Shown in pieces: positions 48,301-61,430 of a stretch of 64,000 nucleotides of DNA (the stretch's first letter is position 1; every line of letters begins with the position of its first letter). The translations under genes and the position numbers were made by a program. The notes beneath the pieces are model-generated. The model was not told where the DNA came from and made no database searches. It saw nothing but the letters and a program-made list of their open reading frames with translations. Where the stretch lies: NCBI RefSeq assembly GCF_029227915.1, contig NC_079887.1, forward strand, positions 18,785,650-18,849,649, written 5' to 3'. This DNA comes from Hydractinia symbiolongicarpus. Lineage: Eukaryota > Cnidaria > Hydrozoa > Anthoathecata > Hydractiniidae.

Positions 48301-51300
48301 AGGCATAAAAAGTCCAAATTACAGCAGTTAGAGGCCTGTGCACGTAGTTGACGGTGTTAAAAGGGGGTGCCGCAATGAAAAATCACTTGGGACGTCGAAG
48401 TCCTTTGACAGTGGAAAGATTAAACCGAACCACGTCATTTACGTGCAAAGCTTTTATTAAGCATCAAAAGGCCATATTACAGCGTTTGTAGGACTGTTAG
48501 CGTAGTTGACGTTGTTATAAAGCCGTGGCGCAATGGAAAGCGACTTGGGACGTCGTAGTCCATTGACAGTAGAAGGAGTAGAACAATTGTAACCTCCGCA
48601 GGCGCGTGGAACCACTTGATTCACGTGTAAGGCCTTTATTAGGCGTCAAAAGTCCATATTACAGCGTTTGGAGTCCCGTGCGCATATTTGACTGCGTCTT
48701 AAAACTGTGACGCAACGGAAACCACTTGGGACGTTGTAGTCCTTTGAGAGTGGAAGCATTAGACCAATGGTAACCTGCGGAGGCACGTGGAACCACGTCA
48801 TTTACGTGCAAGGCTTTTATTAGGCATCAAAAGGCCATATTACAGTTGTTAGAGGCCTGTACACGTAGTTGACGTTGTTAAAAGGGTATGCCGCAATGGA
48901 AAGCCACTTCAGACGTCGTAGTCCATTGAGAGTGGAAGGATTAGATCAATGGTAACCTACGCAGGAACCACTTGATTTACGTGAAAGGCCTTTATTAGGC
49001 GTCAAAAGGCCATATAGCGGCCTTTAGAGGTCTCTTAGCGTGGTTGACTGTGTTATAAAGCCATGGGGCCATGGAAAGTCACTTCGGACGTCGTAGACCA
49101 TTAAGAGTGGAAGGATTAGAGCAATTGTAACCTGCGCAGGCACGTGGAACCACTTGATTTACGTGAAAGGCCTTTTATAGGCGTCAAAAGGCCATATTAC
49201 GGCCTTTAGAGGCCCGTGCGCGTAGCTGACGGTGTTTTAAAGCCATGGGGCAACAGAAAATCACTTGGGACGTCGAAGTCCATTGAGAGTGAAAAGATTA
49301 AACCAATATTAACCTGCGCAAGCTCGTGGAACTACGTGATTTACGTGTAAGGCTTTTATTAGGCATCAGAAGGCCATATTACAGCGCTTAGAGGCCCGTG
49401 CGCGTAGTTGACAGTGTTTTAAAGCCGTGACGCAACGGAAAACTACTTGGGACGTCGTAGTCCATTGAGAGTGGAAGCATTAGACCAATGGTAACTTGCG
49501 CAGGCACGTTGAACCACGTCATTTACGTGCAAGGCTTTTATTAAGCATCAAAAGGCCATATTGCAGCGTTTGTAGGCCTGTTAACGTAGTTGACGATGTT
49601 ATAAAGCCAAGGCGCAAAGGAGAACGACTTGGGACGTCGTAGTTCATTGAGAGTGAAAAGATTAGACCAATAGTAACCTGTGCAGTCACGTTGAACCACT
49701 TGATTTACGTGTAACCAGTTGATTTACGTGTTTATTAGGCGTCAAAAGACCATATTACGGCCTTTAGAGGCCCGTGCGCGTAGCTGACGGTGTTTTAAAG
49801 CCATGGCGCAACAGAAAATCACTTGGGACGTCGAAGTCCGTTGAGAGTGGAAGGATTAGACCAATGGTAACCTGCGCAGACACGTGGAACCACTTGATTT
49901 ACGTGAAAGGCCTTTATTAGGCGTCAAAATGCCATATTACGGCGTTTAGAGGTCTCTTAGCGTGGTTGAGGGTGTTATAAAGCCATGGGGCATTGGAAAA
50001 CGACTTGGAACGTTTTAGGCCATTCACAACAGAAGGATTAGACCAATGGTAACTTGCGCAGGCACGTGGAACCACGTGATTTACGTGTAAGGCCTTAACT
50101 AGGCGTCAAGCTGCCACATTACCGTCTTTAGAGGCCCGTGCGCGTAGCTGACGGTGTTTTAAAGCCATGGCGCAACAGAAAATCACTTGGGACGTCGTAG
50201 TCTATTAAGAGTGGAAAGATTAGACAAATATTAACCTGCGCATGCACGTTGAACCACTTGATTTACGTGAAAGGCCTTTATTAGGCGTCTAAAAACGCCA
50301 TATTACGGCCTTTAGAGGGCCTTGCGCGTAGCTGACGGTGTCTTCAAGCTGTGACGCAACGGAAAACCACTTGGGACGTCGTAGTCCATTGAGAGTGGAA
50401 GGATTAGACCAATGGTAACCTGCGCAGGCACGTGGAACCACTTGATTTACGTGAAAGGCCTTTATTAGGCGTCAAAAGGCCATATTACGGCCTTTAGAGG
50501 TCTCTTAGCGTGGTTGACGGTGTTATAAAGCCAAGGGGCTATGGAAAGCCACTACGACCTCGTAGACCATTAAGAGTGGAAGGATTAGAGCAATGGTAAC
50601 CTGCGCAGGCACGTGGAGCAACGTGATTTACGTGTAAGGCCTTTATTAGAAGTCAAAAGGCCATATTACGGTCGTTCGAGGCTTGTTAGCGTAGTTGACG
50701 GTGTTGTTACGCCATAGCGCAATGGAAAACAACTTCGAACGTCTTAGGCCATTGACAACAGAAGGATTAGACCAATGGTAACCTGTGCAGGCACGTGGAA
50801 CCACTTGATTTACGTGAAAGGCCTTTATGAGGCGTCAAAAGGCCATATTACGGCCTTTAGATGCCCGTGCGCGTAGCTGACGGTGTTTTAAAGCCATGGC
50901 GCAACAGAAAATCACTTGAGACGTCGAAGTCCATTGAGAGTGGAAAGATTAGACCAATATTAACCTGCGCAAGCACGTGGAACTACGTGATTTACGTGTA
51001 GGGCTGTTATTAGGCATCAAAAGGCCATATTACAGTAGTTAGAGGACCGTGCGCGTAGTTAACGGTGTTTTAAAGCCGTGACGCAACGGAAAACCACTTG
51101 GGACGTCGTAATTCATCGAGAGTGGAAGGATTAGACCAATGGTAGCCTGCGCAGACACGTGGAACCACTTGATTTACGTGAAAAGCCTTTATTTGGCGTC
51201 AAAAGGCCATATTACGGCCTTTAGAGGTCTCTTAGCGTGGTTGACGGTGTTATATAGCCAAGGGGCAATGGAAAGCCACTTCGACCTCGTAGACCATTAA

Positions 51301-54084
51301 GAGTGGAAGGATTAGAGTAATGGTAACCTTCGCAGGCACGTGGAGCAACGTAATTTACGTGTAAGGCTTTTGCCAGAAGTCAAAAGGCCATATTACGGTC
51401 GTTCGAGGCTTGTGAGCGTAGTTGACGGTGTTATTACGCCATGGCGCAATGGAAAACAACTTGGAATGTCTTAGGCCATTGACAACAGAAGGATTAGACC
51501 AATGGTAAGCTGTGCAGGCACGTGGAACCACGTGATTTACGTGTAAGGCCTTAATTAGGCGTCAAAATGCCACATTACCGTCTTTAGAGGACCGTGCGAG
51601 TAGCTGACGGTGTTTTAAAACCATGGCGCAACAGAAAATCACTTGGGACGTCTAAGTCTAATGAGTGTGGAAAGATTAGACCAATATTAACCTGCGCAAG
51701 TACGTGGAACTACGTCATTTACGTGTAAGGCTTTTATTAGGCATCAGAAGGCCATATTACAGCGTTTAGAGGCCCGTGCGCGTAGTTGACAGTGTTTTAA
51801 AGCCGTGACGCAACGGAAAACCACTTGGAACGTCGTAGTCCATTGAGAGTGGAAGTATTAGACCAATGGTAACATGCGCAGGCACGTGGAACCACGTCAT
51901 TTACGTGCAAGGCTTTTATTAAGCATCAAAAGCCCATATTACAGTAGTTAGAGGCCTGTACACGTAGGTGACGGTGTTAAAAGGGTTAGCCGCAATGGAA
52001 AGCCACTTCGGACGTCGTAGTCCATTGAGAGTGGAAGGATTAGACCAATGGTAACCTACGCAGGCGCGTGGAGCCACTTGATTTACGTGTAAGGCCTTTA
52101 TTTAGCATCAAAATGCAATATTACAGCGTTTAGAGGACCGTGCGCGTAGTTAACGGTGTTTTAAAGCCGTGACGCAACGGAAAACCACTTGGGACGTCGT
52201 AATTCATCGAGAGTGGAAGGATTAGACCAATGGTAGCCTGCACAGACACGTGGAACCACTTGATTTACGTGAAAAGCCTTTATTAGGCGTCAAAAGGCCA
52301 TATTACGGCCTTTAGAGGTCTCTTAGCGTGGTTGACGGTGTTATAAAGCCAAGGGGCAATGGAAAGCCACTTTGACCTCGTAGACCATTAAGAGTGGAAG
52401 GATTAGAGTAATGGTAACCTGCGCAGGCACGTGGAGCAACGTAATTTACGTGTAAGGCCTTTGCTAGAAGTCAAAAGGTCATATTACGGTCGTTCGAGGC
52501 TTGTGAGCGTAGTTAAAGGTGTTATTACGCCATGGCGCAATGGAAAACAACTTGGAATGTCTTAGGCCATTGACAACAGAAGGATTAGACCAATGGTAAG
52601 CTGTGCAGGCACGTGGAACCACGTGATTTACGTGTAAGGCCTTAATTAGGCGTCAAAATGCCACATTACCGTCTTTAGAGGACCGTGCGAGTAGCTGACG
52701 GTGTTTTAAAACCATGGCGCCACAGAAAATCACTTGGGGCGTCTAAGTCTAATGAGTGTGGAAAGATTAGACCAATATTAACCTGTGCAAGTACGTGGAA
52801 CTACGTCATTTACGTGTAAGGCTTTTATTAGGCATCAGAAGGCCATATTACAGCGTTTAGAGGCCCATGCGCTTAGTTGACAGTGTTTTAAAGCCGTGAC
52901 GCAACGGAAAACCACTTGGAACGTCGTAGTTCATTGAGAGTGGAAGTATTAGACCAATGGTAACATGCGCAGGCACGTGGAACCACGTCATTTACGTGCA
53001 AGGCTTTTATTAAGCATCAAAAGACCATATTACGGCCTTTAGAGGCCCGTGAGCGTAGCTGACGGTGTTTTAAAGCCATGGCGCAACAGAAAATCACTTG
53101 GGACGTCGAAGTCCGTTGAGAGTGGAAGGATTAGACCAATGGTAACCTACGCAGGCGCGTGGAGCCACTTGATTTACGTGTAAGGCCTTTATTAGGCATC
53201 AAAATATCATATTACAGCGTTTAGAGGACCGTGTGCGTAGTTAACGGTGTTTTAAAGCCGTGACGCAACGGAAAACCACTTGGGACGTCGTAATTCATCG
53301 AGAGTGGAAGGATTAGACCAATGGTAGCCTGCACAGACACGTGGAACCACTTGATTTACGTGAAAAGCCTTTATTAGGCGTCAAAAGGCCATATTACGGC
53401 CTTTAGAGGTCTCTTAGCGTGGTTGACGGTGTTATAAAGCCAAGGGGCAATGGAAAGCCACTTCGACCTCGTAGACCATTAAGAGTGGAAGGATTAGAGT
53501 AATGGTAACCTGCGCAGGCACGTGGAGCAACGTAATTTACGTGTAAGGCCTTTGCTAGAAGTCAAAAGGTCATATTACGGTCGTTCGAGGCTTGTGAGCG
53601 TAGTTAAAGGTGTTATTACGCCATGGCGCAATGGAAAACAACTTGGAATGTCTTAGGCCATTGACAACAGAAGGATTAGACCAATGGTAAGCTGTGCAGG
53701 CACGTGGAACCACGTGATTTACGTGTAAGGCCTTAATTAGGCGTCAAAATGCCACATTACCGTCTTTAGAGGACCGTGCGAGTAGCTGACGGTGTTTTAA
53801 AACCATGGCGCCACAGAAAATCACTTGGGGCGTCTAAGTCTAATGAGTGTGGAAAGATTAGACCAATATTAACCTGTGCAAGTACGTGGAACTACGTCAT
53901 TTACGTGTAAGGCTTTTATTAGGCATCAGAAGGCCATATTACAGCGTTTAGAGGCCCGTGCGCGTAGTTGACAGTGTTTTAAAGCCGTGACGCAACGGAA
54001 AACCACTTGGAACGTCGTAGTTCATTGAGAGTGGAAGTATTAGACCAATGGTAACATGCGCAGGCACGTGGAACCACGTCATTT

Positions 54085-57000
54085 ACGTGCAAGGCTTTTA
54101 TTAAGCATCAAAAGACCATATTACGGCCTTTAGAGGCCCGTGCGCGTAGCTGACGGTGTTTTAAAGCCATGGCGCAACAGAAAATCACTTGGGACGTCGA
54201 AGTCCGTTGAGAGTGGAAGGATTAGACCAATGGTAACCTACGCAGGCGCGTGGAGCCACTTGATTTACGTGTAAGGCCTTTATTAGGCATCAAAATATCA
54301 TATTACAGCGTTTAGAGGACCGTGTGCGTAGTTAACGGTGTTTTAAAGCCGTGACGCAACGGAAAACCACTTGGGACGTCGTAGTCCATCCAGAGTGAAA
54401 GGATTAGACCAATGGTAACCTGCGCAGACACGTGGAACCACTTGATTTACGTGAAAGGCCTTTATTAGGCGTCAAAATGCCATATTACGGCCTTTAGAGG
54501 TCTGTTAGCGTGGTTGAGGGTGTTATAAAGCCATGGGGCATTGGAAAACGACTTGGAACGTTTTAGGCCATTCACAACAGAAGGATTAGACCAATGGTAA
54601 CTTGCGCAGGCACGTGGAACCACGTGATTTACGTGTAAGGCCTTAACTAGGCGTCAAGCTGCCACATTACCGTCTTTAGAGGCCCGTGCGCGTAGCTGAC
54701 AGTGTTTTAAAGCCATGGCGCAACAGAAAATCACTTGGGACGTCGTAGTCTATTAAGAGTGGAAAGATTAGACAAATATTAACCTGCGCATGCACGTTGA
54801 ACCACTTGATTTACGTGAAAGGCCTTTATTAGGCGTCAAAAGGCCATATTACGGCCTTTAGAGGGCCTTGCGCGTAGCTGACGGTGTCTTCAAGCTGTGA
54901 CGCAACGGAAAACCACTTGGGACGTCGTAGTCCATTGAGAGTGGAAGGATTAGACCAATGGTAACCTGCGCAGGCACGTGGCACCACTTGATTTACGTGA
55001 AAGGCCTTTATTAGGCGTCAAAAGGCCATATTACGGCCTTTAGAGGTCTCTTAGCGTGGTTGACGGTGTTATAAAGCCAAGGGGCAATGGAAAGCCACTA
55101 CGACCTCGTAGACCATTAAGAGTGGAAGGATTAGAGCAATGGTAACCTGCGCAGGCACGTGGAGCAACGTGATTTACGTGTAAGGCCTTTATTAGAAGTC
55201 AAAAGGCCATATTACGGTCGTTCGAGGCTTGTTAGCGTAGTTGACGGTGTTATTACGCCATAGCGCAATGGAAAACTACTTCGAACGTCTTAGGCCATTG
55301 ACAACAGAAGGATTAGACCAATGGTAACCTGTGCAGGCACGTGGAACCACTTGATTTACGTGAAAGGCCTTTATGAGGCGTCAAAAGGCCATATTACGGC
55401 CTTTAGATGCCCGTGCGCGTAGCTGACGGTGTTTTAAAGCCATGGCGCAACAGAAAATCACTTGAGACGTCGAAGTCCATTGAGAGTGGAAAGATTAGAC
55501 CAATATTAACCTGTGCAAGCACGTGGAACTACGTGATTTACGTGTAGGGCTGTTATTAGGCATCAAAAGGCCATATTACAGTAGTTAGAGGACCGTGCGC
55601 GTAGTTAACGGTGTTTTAAAGCCGTGACGCAACGGAAAACCACTTGGGACGTCGTAATTCATCGAGAGTGGAAGGATTAGACCAATGGTAGCCTGCACAG
55701 ACACGTGGAACCACTTGATTTACGTGAAAAGCCTTTATTAGGCGTCAAAAGGCCATATTACGGCCTTTAGAGGTCTCTTAGCGTGGTTGACGGTGTTATA
55801 AAGCCAAGGGACAATGGAAAGCCACTTCGACCTCGTAGACCATTAAGAGTGGAAGGATTAGAGTAATGGTAACCTGCGCAGGCACGTGGAGCAACGTAAT
55901 TTACGTGTAAGGCTTTTGCTAGAAGTCAAAAGGTCATATTACGGTCGTTCGAGGCTTGTGAGCGTAGTTAAAGGTGTTATTACGCCATGGCGCAATGGAA
56001 AACAACTTGGAATGTCTTAGGCCATTGACAACAGAAGGATTAGACCAATGGTAAGCTGTGCAGGCACGTTGAACCACGTGATTTACGTGTAAGGCCTTAA
56101 TTAGGCGTCAAATTGCCACATTACCGTCTTTAGAGGACCGTGCGAGTAGCTGACGGTGTTTTAAAACCATGGCGCCACAGAAAATCACTTGGGGCGTCTA
56201 AGTCTAATGAGTGTGGAAAGATTAGACCAATATTAACCCGCGCAAGTACGTGGAACTACGTCATTTACGTGTAAGGCTTTTATTAGGCATCAGAAGGCCA
56301 TATTACAGCGTTTAGAGGCCCGTGCGCGTAGTTGACAGTGTTTTAAAGCCGTGACGCAACGGAAAACCACTTGGAACGTCGTAGTCCATTGAGAGTGGAA
56401 GTATTAGACCAATGGTAACATGCGCAGGCACGTGGAACCACGTCATTTACGTGCAAGACTTTTATTAAGCATCAAAAGCCCATATTACAGTAGTTAGAGG
56501 CCTGTACACGTAGGTGACGGTGTTAAAAGGGTTAGCCGCAATGGAAAGCCACTTCGGACGTCGTAGTCCATTGAGAGTGGAAGGATTAGACCAATGGTAA
56601 CCTACGCAGGCGCGTGGAGCCACTTGATTTACGTGTAAGGCCTTTATTTAGCATCAAAATGCAATATTACAGCGTTTAGAGGACCGTGCGCGTATTTAAC
56701 GGTGTTTTAAAGCCGTGACGCAACGGAAAACCACTTATGACGTCGTAGTCCATTGAGAGTGGAAGGATTAGACAAACGGTAACCTGCGCAGGCACGTGGA
56801 ACCACTTGATTTACGTGTAAGGCCTTTATTGGGCGTCAAAAGGCCATATTACAGCGTTTGTAGGATTGTTACCGTAGTTGACGGTGTTATAAAGTCATGG
56901 CGCAATGGAAAACGGCTTCGGACGTCGAGTCCATTGAGAGTAAGGCCTTTATTAAGCGTCAAAATGCCATATTACAGCGTTTGGAGGCCCGTGCGCGTAT

Positions 57001-60000
57001 TTGACGGTGTCTTCAAGCTGTGACGCAACGAAAAACCACTTGGGACGTCGTAGTCCATTGAGAGTGGAAGGATTAGTCCAATGGTAACCTGCGCAGGCAC
57101 GTGGAACCACTTGATTTACGTGAAAGGCCTTATTAGGCATCGAAATGCCATATTACAGCGTTTAGAGGACCGTGCGCGTAGTTGACGGTGTTTCAAAGCC
57201 GTGGCTTCGGACGTCGAGTCCATTGAGAGTGGAAGGATTAGACCAATGGTAACCTGCGTAGGCACGTGGAACCACTTGATTTACGTGAAAGGCCTTTATT
57301 AGGCGTCAAAATGCCATATTACGGCCTTTAGAGGTCTCTAAGCGTGGTTGAGGGTGTTATAAAGCCATGGGGCAATGGAAAACGACTTGGAACATCTTAG
57401 GCCATTGACAACAGAAGGATTAGACGAATGGTAACCTGCACAGGCACGTGAAACCACGTGATTTACGTGCAAGGCTTTTATTAAGCATCAAAAGACCATA
57501 TTACGGCCTTTAGAGGCCCGTGCGCGTAGCTGACGGTGTTTTAAAGCCATGGCGCAACAGAAAATCACTTGGGACGTCGAAGTCCGTTGAGAGTGGAAGG
57601 ATTAGACCAATGGTAACCTACGCAGGCGCGTGGAGCCACTTGATTTACGTGTAAGGCCTTTATTAGGCATCAAAATATCATATTACAGCGTTTAGAGGAC
57701 CGTGTGCGTAGTTAACGGTGTTTTAAAGCCGTGACGCAACGGAAAACCACTTGGGACGTCGTAGTCCATCCAGAGTGAAAGGATTAGACCAATGGTAACC
57801 TGCGCAGACACGTGGAACCACTTGATTTACGTGAAAGGCCTTTATTAGGCGTCAAAATGCCATATTACGGCCTTTAGAGGTCTCTTAGCGTGGTTGAGGG
57901 TGTTATAAAGCCATGGGGCATTGGAAAACGACTTGGAACGTTTTAGGCCATTCACAACAGAAGGATTAGACCAATGGTAACTTGCGCAGGCACGTGGAAC
58001 CACGTGATTTACGTGTAAGGCCTTAACTAGGCGTCAAGCTGCCACATTACCGTCTTTAGAGGCCCGTGCGCGTAGCTGACGGTGTTTTAAAGCCATGGCG
58101 CAACAGAAAATCACTTGGGACGTCGTAGTCTATTAAGAGTGGAAAGATTAGACAAATATTAACCTGCGCATGCACGTTGAACCACTTGATTTACGTGAAA
58201 GGCCTTTATTAGGCGTCAAAAGGCCATATTACGGCCTTTAGAGGGCCTTGCGCGTAGCTGACGGTGTCTTCAAGCTGTGACGCAACGGAAAACCACTTGG
58301 GACGTCGTAGTCCATTGAGAGTGGAAGGATTAGACCAATGGTAACCTGCGCAGGCACGTGGAACCACTTGATTTACGTGAAAGGCCTTTATTAGGCGTCA
58401 AAAGGCCATATTACGGCCTTTAGAGGTCTCTTAGCGTGGTTGACGGTGTTATAAAGCCAAGGGGCAATGGAAAGCCACTACGACCTCGTAGACCATTAAG
58501 AGTGGAAGGATTAGAGCAATGGTAACCTGCGCAGGCACGTGGAGCAACGTGATTTACGTGTAAGGCCTTTATTAGAAGTCAAAAGGCCATATTACGGTCG
58601 TTCGAGGCTTGTTAGCGTAGTTGACGGTGTTATTACGCCATAGCGCAATGGAAAACTACTTCGAACGTCTTAGGCCATTGACAACAGAAGGATTAGACCA
58701 ATGGTAACCTGTGCAGGCACGTGGAACCACTTGATTTACGTGAAAGGCCTTTATGAGGCGTCAAAAGGCCATATTACGGCCTTTAGATGCCCGTGCGCGT
58801 AGCTGACGGTGTTTTAAAGCCATGGCGCAACAGAAAATCACTTGAGACGTCGAAGTCCATTGAGAGTGGAAAGATTAGACTAATATTAACCTGTGCAAGC
58901 ACGTGGAACTACGTGATTTACGTGTAGGGCTGTTATTAGGCATCAAAAGGCCATATTACAGTAGTTAGAGGACCGTGCGCGTAGTTAACGGTGTTTTAAA
59001 GCCGTGACGCAACGGAAAACCACTTGGGACGTCGTAATTCATCGAGAGTGGAAGGATTAGACCAATGGTAGCCTGCACAGACACGTGGAACCACTTGATT
59101 TACGTGAAAAGCCTTTATTAGGCGTCAAAAGGCCATATTACGGCCTTTAGAGGTCTCTTAGCGTGGTTGACGGTGTTATAAAGCCAAGGGGCAATGGAAA
59201 GCCACTTCGACCTCGTAGACCATTAAGAGTGGAAGGATTAGAGTAATGGTAACCTGCGCAGGCACGTGGAGCAACGTAATTTACGTGTAAGGCTTTTGCT
59301 AGAAGTCAAAAGGTCATATTACGGTCGTTCGAGGCTTGTGAGCGTAGTTAAAGGTGTTATTACGCCATGGCGCAATGGAAAACAACTTGGAATGTCTTAG
59401 GCCATTGACAACAGAAGGATTAGACCAATGGTAAGCTGTGCAGGCACGTTGAACCACGTGATTTACGTGTAAGGCCTTAATTAGGCGTCAAAATGCCACA
59501 TTACCGTCTTTAGAGGACCGTGCGAGTAGCTGACGGTGTTTTAAAACCATGGCGCCACAGAAAATCACTTGGGGCGTCTAAGTCTAATGAGTGTGGAAAG
59601 ATTAGACCAATATTAACCCGCGCAAGTACGTGGAACTACGTCATTTACGTGTAAGGCTTTTATTAGGCATCAGAAGGCCATATTACAGCGTTTAGAGGCC
59701 CGTGCGCGTAGTTGACAGTGTTTTAAAGCCGTGACGCAACGGAAAACCACTTGGAACGTCGTAGTCCATTGAGAGTGGAAGTATTAGACCAATGGTAACA
59801 TGCGCAGGCACGTGGAACCACGTCATTTACGTGCAAGACTTTTATTAAGCATCAAAAGCCCATATTACAGTAGTTAGAGGCCTGTACACGTAGGTGACGG
59901 TGGTAAAAGGGTTAGCCGCAATGGAAAGCCACTTCGGACGTCGTAGTCCATTGAGAGTGGAAGGATTAGACCAATGGTAACCTACGCAGGCGCGTGGAGC

Positions 60001-60263
60001 CACTTGATTTACGTGTAAGGCCTTTATTTAGCATCAAAATGCAATATTACAGCGTTTAGAGGACCGTGCGCGTATTTAACGGTGTTTTAAAGCCGTGACG
60101 CAACGGAAAACCACTTATGACGTCGTAGTCCATTGAGAGTGGAAGGATTAGACAAACGGTAACCTGCGCAGGCACGTGGAACCACTTGATTTACGTGTAA
60201 GGCCTTTATTGGGCGTCAAAAGGCCATATTACAGCGTTTGTAGGATTGTTACCGTAGTTGACG
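54085..60263 (+). repeat. Higher-order block of about 2.8 kb duplicated at offset 3380
   Basis: 54085-56883 recurs at 57465-60263 with the same order of variants, including GGAGCAACGTGATTTACG and GAGTAATGGTAACC monomers. The copies end at the same internal position before diverging. Confidence 0.83.
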
Positions 60264-61430
60264 TTGTTATAAAGCCGTGGCGCAATGGAAAGAGACTTGG
60301 GACGTCGAAGTCCATTGAGAGTGGAAAAATTAAACCAATATTAAACTGCGCAAGCTCGTGGAACTACGAGATATACGTTTAAGGCTTTTATTAGGCATTC
60401 GAAGGCCATATTACAGCGTTTAGAGGCCCGTGCGCGTAGTTGACAGTGTTTTAAAGCCGTGACGCAACGGAAAACTACTTGGGACGTCGTAGTCTATTGA
60501 AAGTGAAAAGATTAGACCAATGGTAACCTGCGCAGGCACGTGGAACTACTTGATTTACGTGAAAGGCCTTTATTAAGCGTCAAAAGGCCATATTACGGCC
60601 TTTAGAGGGTTCTTAGCGTAGTTGACGGTGTTATAAAGTCATGGCGCAATGGAAAACGGCTTCGGACGTCGAGTCCATTGAGAGTAAGGCCTTTATTAAG
60701 CGTCAAAATGCCATATTACAGCGTTTGGAGGCCCGTGCGCGTATTTGACGGTGTCTTCAAGCCGTGACGCAACGGAAAACCACTTATGACGTCGTAGCCC
60801 ATTGAGAGTGGAAGGATTAGACAAACGGTAACCTGCGCAGGCACGTGGAACCACTTGATTTACGTGTAAGGCCTTTATTGGGCGTCAAAAGGCCATATTA
60901 CAGCGTTTGTAGGATTGTTACCGTAGTTGACGTTGTTATAAAGCCGTGGCGCAATGGAAAGAGACTTGGGACGTCGAAGTCCATTGAGAGTGGAAAAATT
61001 AAACCAATATTAAACTGCGCAAGCTCGTGGAACTACGAGATATACGTTTAAGGCTTTTATTAGGCATTCGAAGGCCATATTACAGCGTTTAGAGGCCCGT
61101 GCGCGTAGTTGACAGTGTTTTAAAGCCGTGACGCAACGGAAAACTACTTGGGACGTCGTAGTCTATTGAAAGTGAAAAGATTAGACCAATGGTAACCTGC
61201 GCAGGCACGTGGAACTACTTGATTTACGTGAAAGGCTTTTATTAAGCGTCAAAAGGCCATATTACGGCCTTTAGAGGGTTCTTAGCGTAGTTGACGGTGT
61301 TATAAAGTCATGGCGCAATGGAAAACGGCTTCGGACGTCGAGTCCATTGAGAGTAAGGCCTTTATTAAGCGTCAAAATGCCATATTACAGCGTTTGGAGG
61401 CCCGTGCGCGTATTTGACGGTGTCTTCAAG
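60093..61430 (+). repeat. Tandem satellite duplication, unit 669 bp, two copies
   Basis: 60093-60761 is followed directly by a near-identical 60762-61430. The unit contains a monomer shortened at GAGAGTAAGGCC. Confidence 0.83.
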
